Notes under the pieces: model-generated
Seen by the model: only the letters and a program-made list of their open reading frames with translations
Database searches by the model: none
Told to the model about the DNA's origin: nothing
Program-made: the position numbers and the translations under genes
Shown: one piece after another, positions 46,282 through 54,206 of the stretch
Layout: the number at the start of each line of letters is the position of its first letter
How positions within the stretch are numbered: position 1 is the first letter of the stretch
Assembly (NCBI GenBank): GCA_910586225.1
Contig: CAJUIL010000016.1
Coordinates: 1-64,000 of the forward strand
DNA: 64,000 bases
Reading direction: 5' to 3'
Source of the DNA: an uncultured Eubacterium sp.
Lineage (GTDB): Bacteria > Bacillota > Clostridia > Lachnospirales > Lachnospiraceae

Positions 46282-47718
46282 CTACTTTGTACCATGTTTC
46301 TTATTCGGCTGGTCCACGCGTTTTGTATACAGCATCTCAACGGCCGCGATCAAATATTTTCTCGTTTCCGGATAATCAATGATACGGTCTACATAACCAT
46401 GGGCTGCAGCTGCCTTTACGCTGCCCTGCAGCGCTTCGTATTCCGCCGCCTTTTGCTCAATTACCGAAGCAGGCTCGTTTGCGTACATAATCTTAGCCGC
46501 AAGCTTTGCATCCATCATACCCGTGCTTGCATCCGGCCATGCATATACAAGATCTGCGCCGAGCGACTTGGAGTTCATCACCGTATAAGCGCTTCCGTAA
46601 GCCTTGTCCATGATCAGATTGATCTTCGGCACGGTTGCGTTTGCAAACGCGCTTGTCAGCCGTCCGAGCGACTTTGCAAGATTTTTCTCAGAGCACATCG
46701 TCGCGCGCAGGCCCTTTGCGTTGGTAAGCGTGATGACCGGAATGTCAAACGCATCGCAGAACGTAACAAATTCCGCCGCCTTATTGCAGCCCCGTGCAGT
46801 CAGTGCAGCGTCAAATTCTTCCGTTTTTTTGCCTTCGGCATCGTAAATTTCGGTACAGTTTGCAACTGCGCCGACAGTAATACCATTCAGCTTGATAAAT
46901 CCTGCGGTCATTTCCTTTGCATAATCCGCCTTCGCCTCGATAAAAATATGATTATCGGAAATCTCACGCAAAACAAATCTTGGATCACCCTTCATCGTAT
47001 CCAGGCTTTGGCAAGCGCGGTTCAGATCATCCGCGCATTCATCCGTACAACCGCCCTGCGCATTATTCGCAGGCAAAATGCAGATCAGCTGGCGTATCTG
47101 GGCCAAAATCTCATCCTCTGTCCCGATCCCGTCAATCGTCCCTGTCTCAGAGCTTTGAAATGCTGCAGACGACGTATCGCATTTATCTATCCGGTTGCCG
47201 TCTATGGCATTCGGAGAGTTGATAAACAGCTTTGCTTTGTCCGCCTGTGCATACGTAAAATCACTGAGTGCCGGAACAACCGCAAGCCCGCCGCCGCACG
47301 TACCAAATACCGCGCTGATCTGCGGAACCATACCGGACGCCGCTGCCTGCTTCGCATAGATCGTACCAAACGCTTCCAATGCATCCACAGATTCCTGCAG
47401 GCGGATACCAGCACAATCGATCAGCCCGATCACAGGCGCGCCCATTTTTACTGCCATATCATAAACAGCAGCAATTTTTTTCGCGTGCATCTCACCGATC
47501 GTACCACCGAGCACCGACGCATCCTGGCTGTAGACAAAGACCAGATTCCCGTCAACCAGACCATGTCCGGTAATAACACCGTCGGAAGGAGTATCTGTCT
47601 GCGCCAGATTGAAATCAGTGCTTCTTGCAGTAACAAGCGAACCAATTTCCATAAAGCTGTTTTCATCGACTAACCTTGCAATACGCTGCATTGCAGAGTT
47701 ATCACTACCATTACTCAT
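46282..47718 (-). CDS. Carboxyltransferase, MmdA/12S type
   Basis: 478 residues, a little shorter than the usual 510-520. The N-lobe has FMEIGSLVTAR and VFVYSQDASVLGGTIGEMHAKK, the C-lobe FVTFCDAFDIPVITLTNAKG and DKAYGSAYTVMNSKSLGADL, all typical of the acyl-CoA carboxyltransferase family that includes methylmalonyl-CoA decarboxylase alpha and transcarboxylase 12S. Its substrate should be an acyl-CoA, but the CoA-binding edge is divergent (FGTCGGGLAVVPAL where others have GGPCAGGAVYSPA), so the exact acyl group is open. It is the first gene of the operon, behind a candidate promoter. Confidence 0.88.
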   Translation of the reverse strand: MSNGSDNSAMQRIARLVDENSFMEIGSLVTARSTDFNLAQTDTPSDGVITGHGLVDGNLVFVYSQDASVLGGTIGEMHAKKIAAVYDMAVKMGAPVIGLIDCAGIRLQESVDALEAFGTIYAKQAAASGMVPQISAVFGTCGGGLAVVPALSDFTYAQADKAKLFINSPNAIDGNRIDKCDTSSAAFQSSETGTIDGIGTEDEILAQIRQLICILPANNAQGGCTDECADDLNRACQSLDTMKGDPRFVLREISDNHIFIEAKADYAKEMTAGFIKLNGITVGAVANCTEIYDAEGKKTEEFDAALTARGCNKAAEFVTFCDAFDIPVITLTNAKGLRATMCSEKNLAKSLGRLTSAFANATVPKINLIMDKAYGSAYTVMNSKSLGADLVYAWPDASTGMMDAKLAAKIMYANEPASVIEQKAAEYEALQGSVKAAAAHGYVDRIIDYPETRKYLIAAVEMLYTKRVDQPNKKHGTK

Positions 47719-47762
47719 TCTTTAGCCCTCCATCTATTTTGAAACTTTTCAAAAATTTCGTC

Positions 47763-47790
47763 AGTATAATAGTAACGCTTTTTATCTCAA
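47763..47790 (-). promoter_or_regulatory. Candidate promoter of the decarboxylase operon
   Basis: TTGAGA (47790-47785) and TATACT (47768-47763) with 16 bases between them on the minus strand, about 45 bases before the ATG of the 12S-type gene. Confidence 0.5.
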
Positions 47791-47908
47791 TATTCAATAG
47801 AATTTTGTTAAAATTTTCATACGTGGTATTTTTACCGCAGCCCTTCTCCGGCAATCCGTACCTCCTTACCGCGGAAAACAAGCCCGTAGATACGTATCTG
47901 CCCTTTTT

Positions 47909-49534
47909 TTATGCCGCGTGCCATAAGCTCTGTATCATACCTTTTGTCCCGTATCTGCCCAATGCCTGCTGCAGCGCATTTTGCACCGCAGCCTCCCCAC
48001 CAGCCCTGTCTACTGCTTTAAACTCCAGGATCATCGCAGGCTCTTTCTTCGCAAACGGCTCCAGCATCACATCATACCTGCCATCGCCGCTCTCCCTGTT
48101 TGAAGTGATCCGGTAGCGGTCCGCAAGCTGAACGACCAGTCCAAGCACAAACCCATGATAAAAGCCTTCCGCCTGAGCTTCTCCTCCAACATCAAAAAAA
48201 CTGAACGTTTTGCTGGAAATCTGGTTGATACTGGTATTCATCCGCTCCCCATCATCTTCTAATAACGCTTTTACAAACTGCTGGTACTGCGGACTTACAA
48301 CGGAAAACCAACGGCGTACAAGAGCCGCAAACATCCAGCGCACCTCACCGTTGGTCAGCGCGAGCCGGTATTTCATCTCTCCGAAAAACTGATGCAAAAA
48401 CGCAGAGCTGTCCACAGCTACAATCTTTAGATAGCCGCTGGCAAGCAAAAAGCTCCAAACCGCTTCCTGGCTGTCCTCCAGCTCATCAAATACAATCTCC
48501 TCATTGATCACAGCTTCGATCGTACCTGCCTGCAGCAGCACTTCAAAGTCCGCCTTAATATCCCGGTTTCCATGCTGCAGCAGCTCACCAACGATCTTGT
48601 TGGAGCTTGTATTTACCCAAAATGGAGCGATCTTTCTTTCAGAAAGAAAGCTTAAAACAGACCAAGGATTATAAATACCGTCGCAGCTTCCGAACCGAAA
48701 GCCATTATACCAGTCTTTTACTGCCTCTTTCTGAGACAATAGGCCATATTCCTCCAAAGCGTTAGAAACCTCTTCTTCTGTAAAGCCAAATGCATCGGCA
48801 TACAGATCCGAAGCCACTGTTACCACTTTCAGATTGTTAAGATCTGAAAAAACAGATTCCTTGCTAACCCTTGTGATTCCCGTCATTATCGCGCGTTCCA
48901 TATAGGGATTTGTCTTAAATGTCAGATTCCATAAGCTTCTTGCAAACGAAACGAGCTCTTCCCAAAATCCTGTCAAATAAGCTTCCTGCATCGGCGTATC
49001 ATACTCGTCCAATAAAATAATCGTTTTCTTTCCATAATAATGCGACAAATACCTGGAAAGCTGGTGTAAGGCAGCAGCGGCGGTCACTTCATCCATATCC
49101 GCTGTTATGCTCTGGAAATAGTCTTTGTCCGCTTTTGTCAGTACCCCGCTGTCTAATAAATAACTGTGGTCCGCATACAGATTTACAAATATCTGGTTCA
49201 TTCTTTTTCTTGTATTTTCGTAATTATGCTCCTTGATGGAAGCAAAGCTGATACTGATAACCGGATAAGTCCCCTGGAGCTTTTGGTATTTTTCGTCTTT
49301 CCAGATTTTCAGTCCTTGGAACAGTTCACTACTTTGCACGCCGTTTACTGCAAAAAACTGCTCCAGCATACTCATGCCAAGCGTCTTTCCAAAACGTCTT
49401 GGACGGGTAATCAGCGTTACTTTATCCCCCTTCTCCCACCATTCCCTGATCCATGCTGTTTTATCTACATAAAAATAATTTCCTCTTATCACCTCATCAA
49501 ACCGATCCAGTCCAATCGCTACTGTTTTTGCCAT
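47909..49534 (-). CDS. AAA-ATPase-like/PD-(D/E)XK nuclease family protein, paralogue
   Basis: 541 residues, closely related along its whole length to the 571-residue protein at 13694-15409. TRPRRFGKTLGMSMLEQFFA is the P-loop variant, TIILLDEYDTPMQEAY the Walker B, MTGITRVSKESVFSDLNNL a shared central motif, and GRYDVMLEP with ILEFKAVD the C-terminal PD-(D/E)XK site. GGGAGGTGG precedes the ATG. It stands between the decarboxylase operon and dac on the minus strand without a shared transcript being obvious. Function of the family is unsettled; nucleic acid cleavage powered or gated by ATP is an inference. Confidence 0.88.
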   Translation of the reverse strand: MAKTVAIGLDRFDEVIRGNYFYVDKTAWIREWWEKGDKVTLITRPRRFGKTLGMSMLEQFFAVNGVQSSELFQGLKIWKDEKYQKLQGTYPVISISFASIKEHNYENTRKRMNQIFVNLYADHSYLLDSGVLTKADKDYFQSITADMDEVTAAAALHQLSRYLSHYYGKKTIILLDEYDTPMQEAYLTGFWEELVSFARSLWNLTFKTNPYMERAIMTGITRVSKESVFSDLNNLKVVTVASDLYADAFGFTEEEVSNALEEYGLLSQKEAVKDWYNGFRFGSCDGIYNPWSVLSFLSERKIAPFWVNTSSNKIVGELLQHGNRDIKADFEVLLQAGTIEAVINEEIVFDELEDSQEAVWSFLLASGYLKIVAVDSSAFLHQFFGEMKYRLALTNGEVRWMFAALVRRWFSVVSPQYQQFVKALLEDDGERMNTSINQISSKTFSFFDVGGEAQAEGFYHGFVLGLVVQLADRYRITSNRESGDGRYDVMLEPFAKKEPAMILEFKAVDRAGGEAAVQNALQQALGRYGTKGMIQSLWHAA

Positions 49535-49602
49535 ATGCCACCTCCCCGCACTCCATTAAATCAGTATACAAAATGTAAAATCAAAACGCAACCCATAAAA
49601 AA

Positions 49603-49640
49603 ACACACCTGCGCCGCACAAGTGTCAGAACAGGTGTATT
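49603..49640 (-). terminator. Rho-independent terminator after dac
   Basis: ACACCTG (49605-49611) pairs with CAGGTGT (49631-49637); on the minus strand the stem is followed by seven T. It closes the phosphoesterase-scpA-scpB-dac transcript. Confidence 0.8.
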
Positions 49641-49646
49641 TTCTGT

Positions 49647-50927
49647 CTAAAAATAGGGATAAAAATATCTGGACCAAACGAGCATAAAATACCACCGCAG
49701 CGACCGCTTTTGTATATCCTGCGCGGCCAGCACCGGCATCTGGGCAGCCAGCTCTCCATTAATATAATAATTGAGCGAACCAACCTTCGTTCCCTTTTTC
49801 ACAGGCGCCTGCAGCTGCTTTGGCAGCTGGACGCGCACCTGCACCGCATCGGATTCTGACAAAAGGGTATGCAGCGCTTCCTGCTGTACCGTTAGCTGCA
49901 GCTGCATTTTCGTTTTCAGCAGGCGGTCCTTTCCTGCGCCATTTTCGACCGGAATAGGCCCTGGCACATAGTCATAATTTGTAATGTCCTTTTGCTCATA
50001 ATGGTCTATGCCATACTGGAACAGCTTTCTGGCGTCCTTCCATTTATAGGTTTTATTATTCGGCCAGCCGCACGCCAGCAGCGCGATAACAAACGTACGC
50101 CCCTGGCTTTTTAACGCGCCGACATAGCAGTACCCGGCATTTCCGGTAAATCCGGTCTTTCCACTCAGCGCGCCGTCCATCATGTTTAAAAACGCGTTGT
50201 GATTGACGCAAGTAAAGCTTCGTGTGCCTGGCTTCACAGTCCCGTCCTTTCCCTGCTCATAATTTTGAAACGTATGGCTCTGTGTACGCGTGATCTTTAA
50301 AAATTCTTCCTTTTTCGGCGACTGCGTAATGCAGTAACGCATGATCCTGGCCAGGTCTGCGGCAGTTGTGGAATGAATCCTTGTACCGTCAGTGCCGTCG
50401 GACTCCGCAACCTGTACCGAAGCGTCCAGGCCATTTGGTGTAATGAAAAAGGTATCCATACAGCCGATCGCTGCGGCCTTTTCATTCATCATTTTTGCAA
50501 AGCCTTCCACTGTGCCGCCGACGTGCTCCGCAATGGCCACTGCCGCGTCGTTGTGGGATTCCAGCATCAGGGAATACAACAGATCGCTGAGCTTGTAATG
50601 CTCGCCATCCCGTATATGAAGCTTTACCTCCGGCATCCTCGCGGCATAGGCCGATACATCCGCAAGGTCGTCTGTCTGCGCGTTCTCCAGCGTCAGGATG
50701 CAGGTCATGATCTTTGTAGTGCTCGCCATTGGCATTGGATTTTCAGCATCCTTTGCAACAAGCACACGCCCGGAATCCGCATCCATCAGGACGGCCGAAC
50801 GGGCATAAAGCTGTCCGGTATCAAATTCCGCCGTCTTTTTTTGCTTGGCCTGCACCGGGACGGACAGAGGACACAGGCTTAAAAATGTAACAATTACCGC
50901 TGTCAGATAACAGAGTGCTCGCTTCAT
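49647..50927 (-). CDS. D-alanyl-D-alanine carboxypeptidase (DacF-like), intact
   Basis: 426 residues. Signal peptide MKRALCYLTAVIVTFLSLCP with cleavage near VQA. The three active-site motifs of S11 penicillin-binding proteins are present: MASTTKIM (SxxK), ESHNDAAVAIAEH (SxN) and SGKTGFTGNAG (KTG). A C-terminal beta domain and a final amphipathic/hydrophobic segment (YFMLVWSRYFYPYF) follow for membrane association. It trims the terminal D-alanine from peptidoglycan stem peptides. It is a paralogue of the gene disrupted at 53527-61486 and could partly replace it. Confidence 0.95.
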   Translation of the reverse strand: MKRALCYLTAVIVTFLSLCPLSVPVQAKQKKTAEFDTGQLYARSAVLMDADSGRVLVAKDAENPMPMASTTKIMTCILTLENAQTDDLADVSAYAARMPEVKLHIRDGEHYKLSDLLYSLMLESHNDAAVAIAEHVGGTVEGFAKMMNEKAAAIGCMDTFFITPNGLDASVQVAESDGTDGTRIHSTTAADLARIMRYCITQSPKKEEFLKITRTQSHTFQNYEQGKDGTVKPGTRSFTCVNHNAFLNMMDGALSGKTGFTGNAGYCYVGALKSQGRTFVIALLACGWPNNKTYKWKDARKLFQYGIDHYEQKDITNYDYVPGPIPVENGAGKDRLLKTKMQLQLTVQQEALHTLLSESDAVQVRVQLPKQLQAPVKKGTKVGSLNYYINGELAAQMPVLAAQDIQKRSLRWYFMLVWSRYFYPYF

Positions 50928-50990
50928 ATTACTGCAATGCTCCGAAACTGTATTTGCTTTTAGTTTATGCAGATCGGCTAAGCGATATGC

Positions 50991-51560
50991 CTACACCTTC
51001 ATCCGTATCTCCAACTCCTCCTCCGCTTCATGCCGGAACTCCTCCACCTGCTCCGGCTGCGGCTGCGGCAGCTCATCGATAGAATTTACACCGAAGCTGC
51101 GCAAAAACTCCTCGGTCGTCCCGAACAAAAGCGGCCGCCCTGGTACATCCAGACGCCCGATCTCACAGACAAGGTTATATTCCACCAGCTTATTGACCGC
51201 GTGCCCGCTGGAAACGCCGCGGATCTTTTCAATCTCCATGCGGGTAACCGGCTGCTTGTAGGCGATGATCGACAATGTTTCCAGCAGCACGTCCGTAAGC
51301 ACTTGCTTTTTCGGCTGGCGGGCAATTTTGATCAGATATTCATACATCTGCTTTTTTGTACACATCTGGTATGCACCCTCCAGCTCAATGATCTGAATAC
51401 CGCGATCCTGTTTTTCATACTCCGCCATCATCGCAAGGATGATCTCCTTTGTTTCATCAGTGCCAAGCTCCAGCACGTCTGCCAGCTTTTCCAGCGGTAC
51501 GGATTCTCCCATCGTAAATAAGATCGCTTCTATAACTGCGGCAGCCCCGTTTCGCTCCAT
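50991..51560 (-). CDS. scpB: Segregation and condensation protein B
   Basis: 189 residues. AAAVIEAILFTMGESVPLEKLAD is the typical opening of ScpB, with two winged-helix domains; ETLSIIAYKQPVTRMEIEKIRG is the conserved motif of the family. It is the kleisin-associated subunit of the SMC condensin complex. The gene follows scpA by 45 bases. The C-terminal tail is acidic (QPEQVEEFRHEAEEELE). Confidence 0.96.
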   Translation of the reverse strand: MERNGAAAVIEAILFTMGESVPLEKLADVLELGTDETKEIILAMMAEYEKQDRGIQIIELEGAYQMCTKKQMYEYLIKIARQPKKQVLTDVLLETLSIIAYKQPVTRMEIEKIRGVSSGHAVNKLVEYNLVCEIGRLDVPGRPLLFGTTEEFLRSFGVNSIDELPQPQPEQVEEFRHEAEEELEIRMKV

Positions 51561-51605
51561 AAATTCTCACCATTCCTTTTTAACGGACCATGCAAACGCC
51601 GTATG

Positions 51606-52358
51606 CTAGGCCGCCGCAATCCGTGATGTAATATTAATGTCGTCAAATGCCTGCTTTTGAAAGATTTCTATTTTCCCGGTTTTCATCAGCTCCAAAATCG
51701 CCAGAAACGTCACAATAACCTGTACTTTACTGGACTGGCGCTCCAAAAGCCCCCGGAAGCTGAACTGTCTGTGCGACGCTGCATACTGTTCTAAAACAAC
51801 TACTTTTTCCTCCAGGGAAATCTCTTCCTTTTCGATACGTCCGAACCGGGAACGTACCGGATCCAATTTATCGATCTGCCGCTTCATAACGGATTCAAAC
51901 ACAGCGTTCAGCTTTTGCAGCGTCAGACCATCCAGCAGCTCGTCCATATCCAGAGGCGGCACATAACCCGATACCTCGTCTGGAATCGTCGGTGCCTTAT
52001 ACATCACACGGTCCGCATCTAACTGGCGGTCTTTCAGATCATAAGAAATGCTCTTATACAGCTTGTACTCTAAAAGCTGCTGTACCAGCTCCGCGCGCGG
52101 GTCAACCTCGTCTTCCTCCTCTGTCGCCTTTTTCGGTAACAGCATTTTTGCCTTAATGTCGATCAAGGTCGCCGCCATCACCATAAATTCACTCATGATA
52201 TCCAAGTCCTGCCGTTCCATTTCACGGATATATTCCATATATTGATTCGTAATTTCCACGATCGGGATATCATAAATATTCACCTTGTTTTTTTCCAGTA
52301 GGTGCAGCAGCAGATCCAATGGCCCTTCAAAGGTCTCCAATTTAACTGTCAGTTCCAT
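51606..52358 (-). CDS. scpA: Segregation and condensation protein A
   Basis: 250 residues from the ATG at 52358 (GGGGGA upstream). VKLETFEGPLDLLLHLLEKNK is the kleisin N-terminal signature that binds the SMC neck; MVMAATLIDIKAKMLLPKK follows, and the C-terminal winged helix (IVTFLAILELMKTGKIEIFQ) binds the SMC head. It bridges SMC for chromosome condensation. It is encoded between a phosphoesterase and scpB. Confidence 0.96.
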   Translation of the reverse strand: MELTVKLETFEGPLDLLLHLLEKNKVNIYDIPIVEITNQYMEYIREMERQDLDIMSEFMVMAATLIDIKAKMLLPKKATEEEDEVDPRAELVQQLLEYKLYKSISYDLKDRQLDADRVMYKAPTIPDEVSGYVPPLDMDELLDGLTLQKLNAVFESVMKRQIDKLDPVRSRFGRIEKEEISLEEKVVVLEQYAASHRQFSFRGLLERQSSKVQVIVTFLAILELMKTGKIEIFQKQAFDDINITSRIAAA

Positions 52359-52394
52359 AAATTCCCCCATGCCTGCGCGGCGGCCGCTATAAGC

Positions 52395-53264
52395 TCACCC
52401 TGCCGCAGCTGTTTTCACTGTAATGACCACCAGCTCCGCGCGGTTGCAGATCCGGATATGGAACGTATGCGTACCAAGTCCGCGGCTGATGTATAGTTTC
52501 CTGCCGTCTATGCGAAATTCTCCCGCATCATATTTCGGAAACGGTACAAACTGCGGTGATATGACGCTGCCCAGTCCCGGAATGCATACAAGCCCGCCAT
52601 GATTATGCCCGCACACAGTCATATCCGCGCCCCAGGCTGCATACTGCTCAGCAAATGCCGGATGGTGCGCAAGCAATATCTGAAAGCGCTCCTTAGATGC
52701 CGCACCCAGCCGACAGCGCAGCGCATCCTGCTCCAGATACGGCTTCCTGCCTTTTTTATAGCACGACAACGGAAGCTCCAGACCACTGACGCACAGTTTG
52801 GTGTCACAAACCGAAATCTCACAGCTTTTGTTGTTTAAGATCCTCACACCGGCCTGCTCCAGCTGCCTGCAGTACTGTCCATAAGCGATACAGCTTTCCG
52901 AGCCTGGCAGCTGCGCCTTGCTTTCATGATTCCCATTGCAAAAAACAACCGGCACAGAAAGCGCGCAAAGCTTCCTTACAAAATCCAGCGCGATCCCGTA
53001 CTTTTCTGTCTTAGAAGTAACGATCAGATCACCTGGGATCAGGATCAGGTCCGGTGAGGCAGCCTGTACAGCTTCCAGCAGCGGCTTGTTATCCGTACCA
53101 TACGTAAAGGAATGCAGGTCAGAAATGACAACGATCTTTATTTCCCCGCGCACCTTGTCTGAGCGCATTTCATAACGTGTGATCCGAAATTTTTTTAATT
53201 CCTGGCGCTGCCAGAACAAGTAGATCATTACGATAACGATAATTATACCAATTAATACATCCAT
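52395..53264 (-). CDS. Membrane-anchored metallophosphoesterase (YkuE-like)
   Basis: 289 residues from the ATG at 53264 (AAAGG upstream). An N-terminal helix (VLIGIIIVIVMIYLFW) anchors it. Calcineurin-like metal motifs follow: VVISDLHSF, ILIPGDLIV, FCNGNHESK, LAHHPAFAE and VCGHNHGGLV. YkuE-like enzymes hydrolyse lipid-linked phosphate esters such as UDP-diacylglucosamine analogues; the substrate here is not known. First gene of the scpA-scpB-dac transcript. The intergenic region in front contains a strongly folded repeat. Confidence 0.9.
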   Translation of the reverse strand: MDVLIGIIIVIVMIYLFWQRQELKKFRITRYEMRSDKVRGEIKIVVISDLHSFTYGTDNKPLLEAVQAASPDLILIPGDLIVTSKTEKYGIALDFVRKLCALSVPVVFCNGNHESKAQLPGSESCIAYGQYCRQLEQAGVRILNNKSCEISVCDTKLCVSGLELPLSCYKKGRKPYLEQDALRCRLGAASKERFQILLAHHPAFAEQYAAWGADMTVCGHNHGGLVCIPGLGSVISPQFVPFPKYDAGEFRIDGRKLYISRGLGTHTFHIRICNRAELVVITVKTAAAG

Positions 53265-53296
53265 ATTCAAACCTTTTTCCAAAAAATTATTTCCTT

Positions 53297-53451
53297 GTTA
53301 CTCCCTGTCGTAACAGTTCAGACAAGCTGACCTGTTACCTGCAAAAATCCATGGAAAATCGCTTCGCGATGGGATTTTTGCACTCCTGAATCATGTTCTT
53401 ACGGTCTTTGCAGCAGGGTGCAAAGACCTGACGGAACTGTTACTCCCTGTC
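53297..53451. repeat. Composite palindromic intergenic repeat
   Basis: A 155-bp unit bounded by the 13-bp direct repeat GTTACTCCCTGTC (53297-53309 and 53439-53451). Inside are three hairpins: GTAACAG/CTGTTAC (53310-53338), GCAAAAATCC/GGATTTTTGC (53341-53381) with an inner ATCGC/GCGAT, and GGTCTTTGC/GCAAAGACC (53403-53428). It looks like a dispersed REP/MITE-type element or a structured RNA; it sits in the divergent promoter region of the phosphoesterase and the split carboxypeptidase gene. No second copy is in this window. Confidence 0.55.
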
Positions 53452-53526
53452 CGAATGTCGGCAAAGCAGTCATATTTTTTGCAAAGTCCGACTAAATTAT
53501 AAAAAAGCATTTTCGGGTACGCAAAT

Positions 53527-53919
53527 ATGAAGCGTTTTTTGACAGCCTGCCTGGCACTGATCCTGGCTGTATGTACAGCCTGCCCTTCCCACGCAAAAAA
53601 GAAGTCCGAACCTTCTTTGCCATCCTTAACGATTTCCGCGCCCAGCGTCCTTTTGATGGAGGCTGAAACCGGAACGATCCTTTACCAGAAAAAAGAACAT
53701 ACCGCGCGTCCGCCTGCCAGCGTGACCAAAATCATGACACTCTGTCTGATTTTTGACGCGATCGAAAAAAATCAGATCGCCCTGACCGACGAAGTCACCG
53801 TCTCGGAGCACGCCGCAAGCATGGGCGGCTCACAGGTGTTTCTAGAAGCCGGAGAAGTACAGACCGTAGAAACTCTGATCAAATGCATCAGCATCGCCAG
53901 CGCTAACGACGCCTGTGTG
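53527..53919 (+). pseudogene. 5' part of split D-Ala-D-Ala carboxypeptidase gene
   Basis: 131 codons: signal peptide (FLTACLALILAVCTAC), then SAPSVLLMEAETGTILYQK, the SxxK motif in PASVTKIMTL and the SxN motif in IASANDACV. At codon 131 the gene is cut by a 6,778-bp element; the frame runs 25 codons into it (SYRYRRRL...) and stops at 53997. The product lacks the KTG motif and the C-terminal domain and cannot be an active S11 carboxypeptidase. The 3' part resumes at 60698. Joined at the shared 8-bp core, the two parts give a normal 393-residue DacF-type protein in frame, so this is a recently interrupted, potentially restorable gene and not a decayed one. Confidence 0.93.
53912..53919 (+). other. 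Left attachment core (attL)
   Basis: CCTGTGTG, identical to the right core. It encodes the end of codons A-C-V in the interrupted gene. Immediately inside the element CATATA (53921-53926) is the right arm of an imperfect palindrome formed in the circular form. Confidence 0.8.
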
Positions 53920-54206
53920 TCATATAGGTATCGTAGACGTCTCATAGCTCCATTATACATGATCCAGCATCTCTTTTCCACTTCTTTCTTTATTTAACTT
54001 GACTCCAGTAAGAAATAATATTATTATAAATATAGTACTATATTTTTGTAATTTAATTGTCCATATACAAAAAAAGAAATCAGGAGGGTGCCGCATGAGT
54101 ACCTTTTGCTGACTGGCACAGGATCATGCAGGCTGCTATCATCATGCACAGCAATATAACAAGACTTAACTTTTGTACATAGGACTGAAAAATACTCTTT
54201 TTTCAA

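Noticed and set aside
46294..47673. 459-codon plus-strand open frame
   Set aside because: Complement of the carboxyltransferase gene. Rich in Arg, Cys and His, no family features, no start site.
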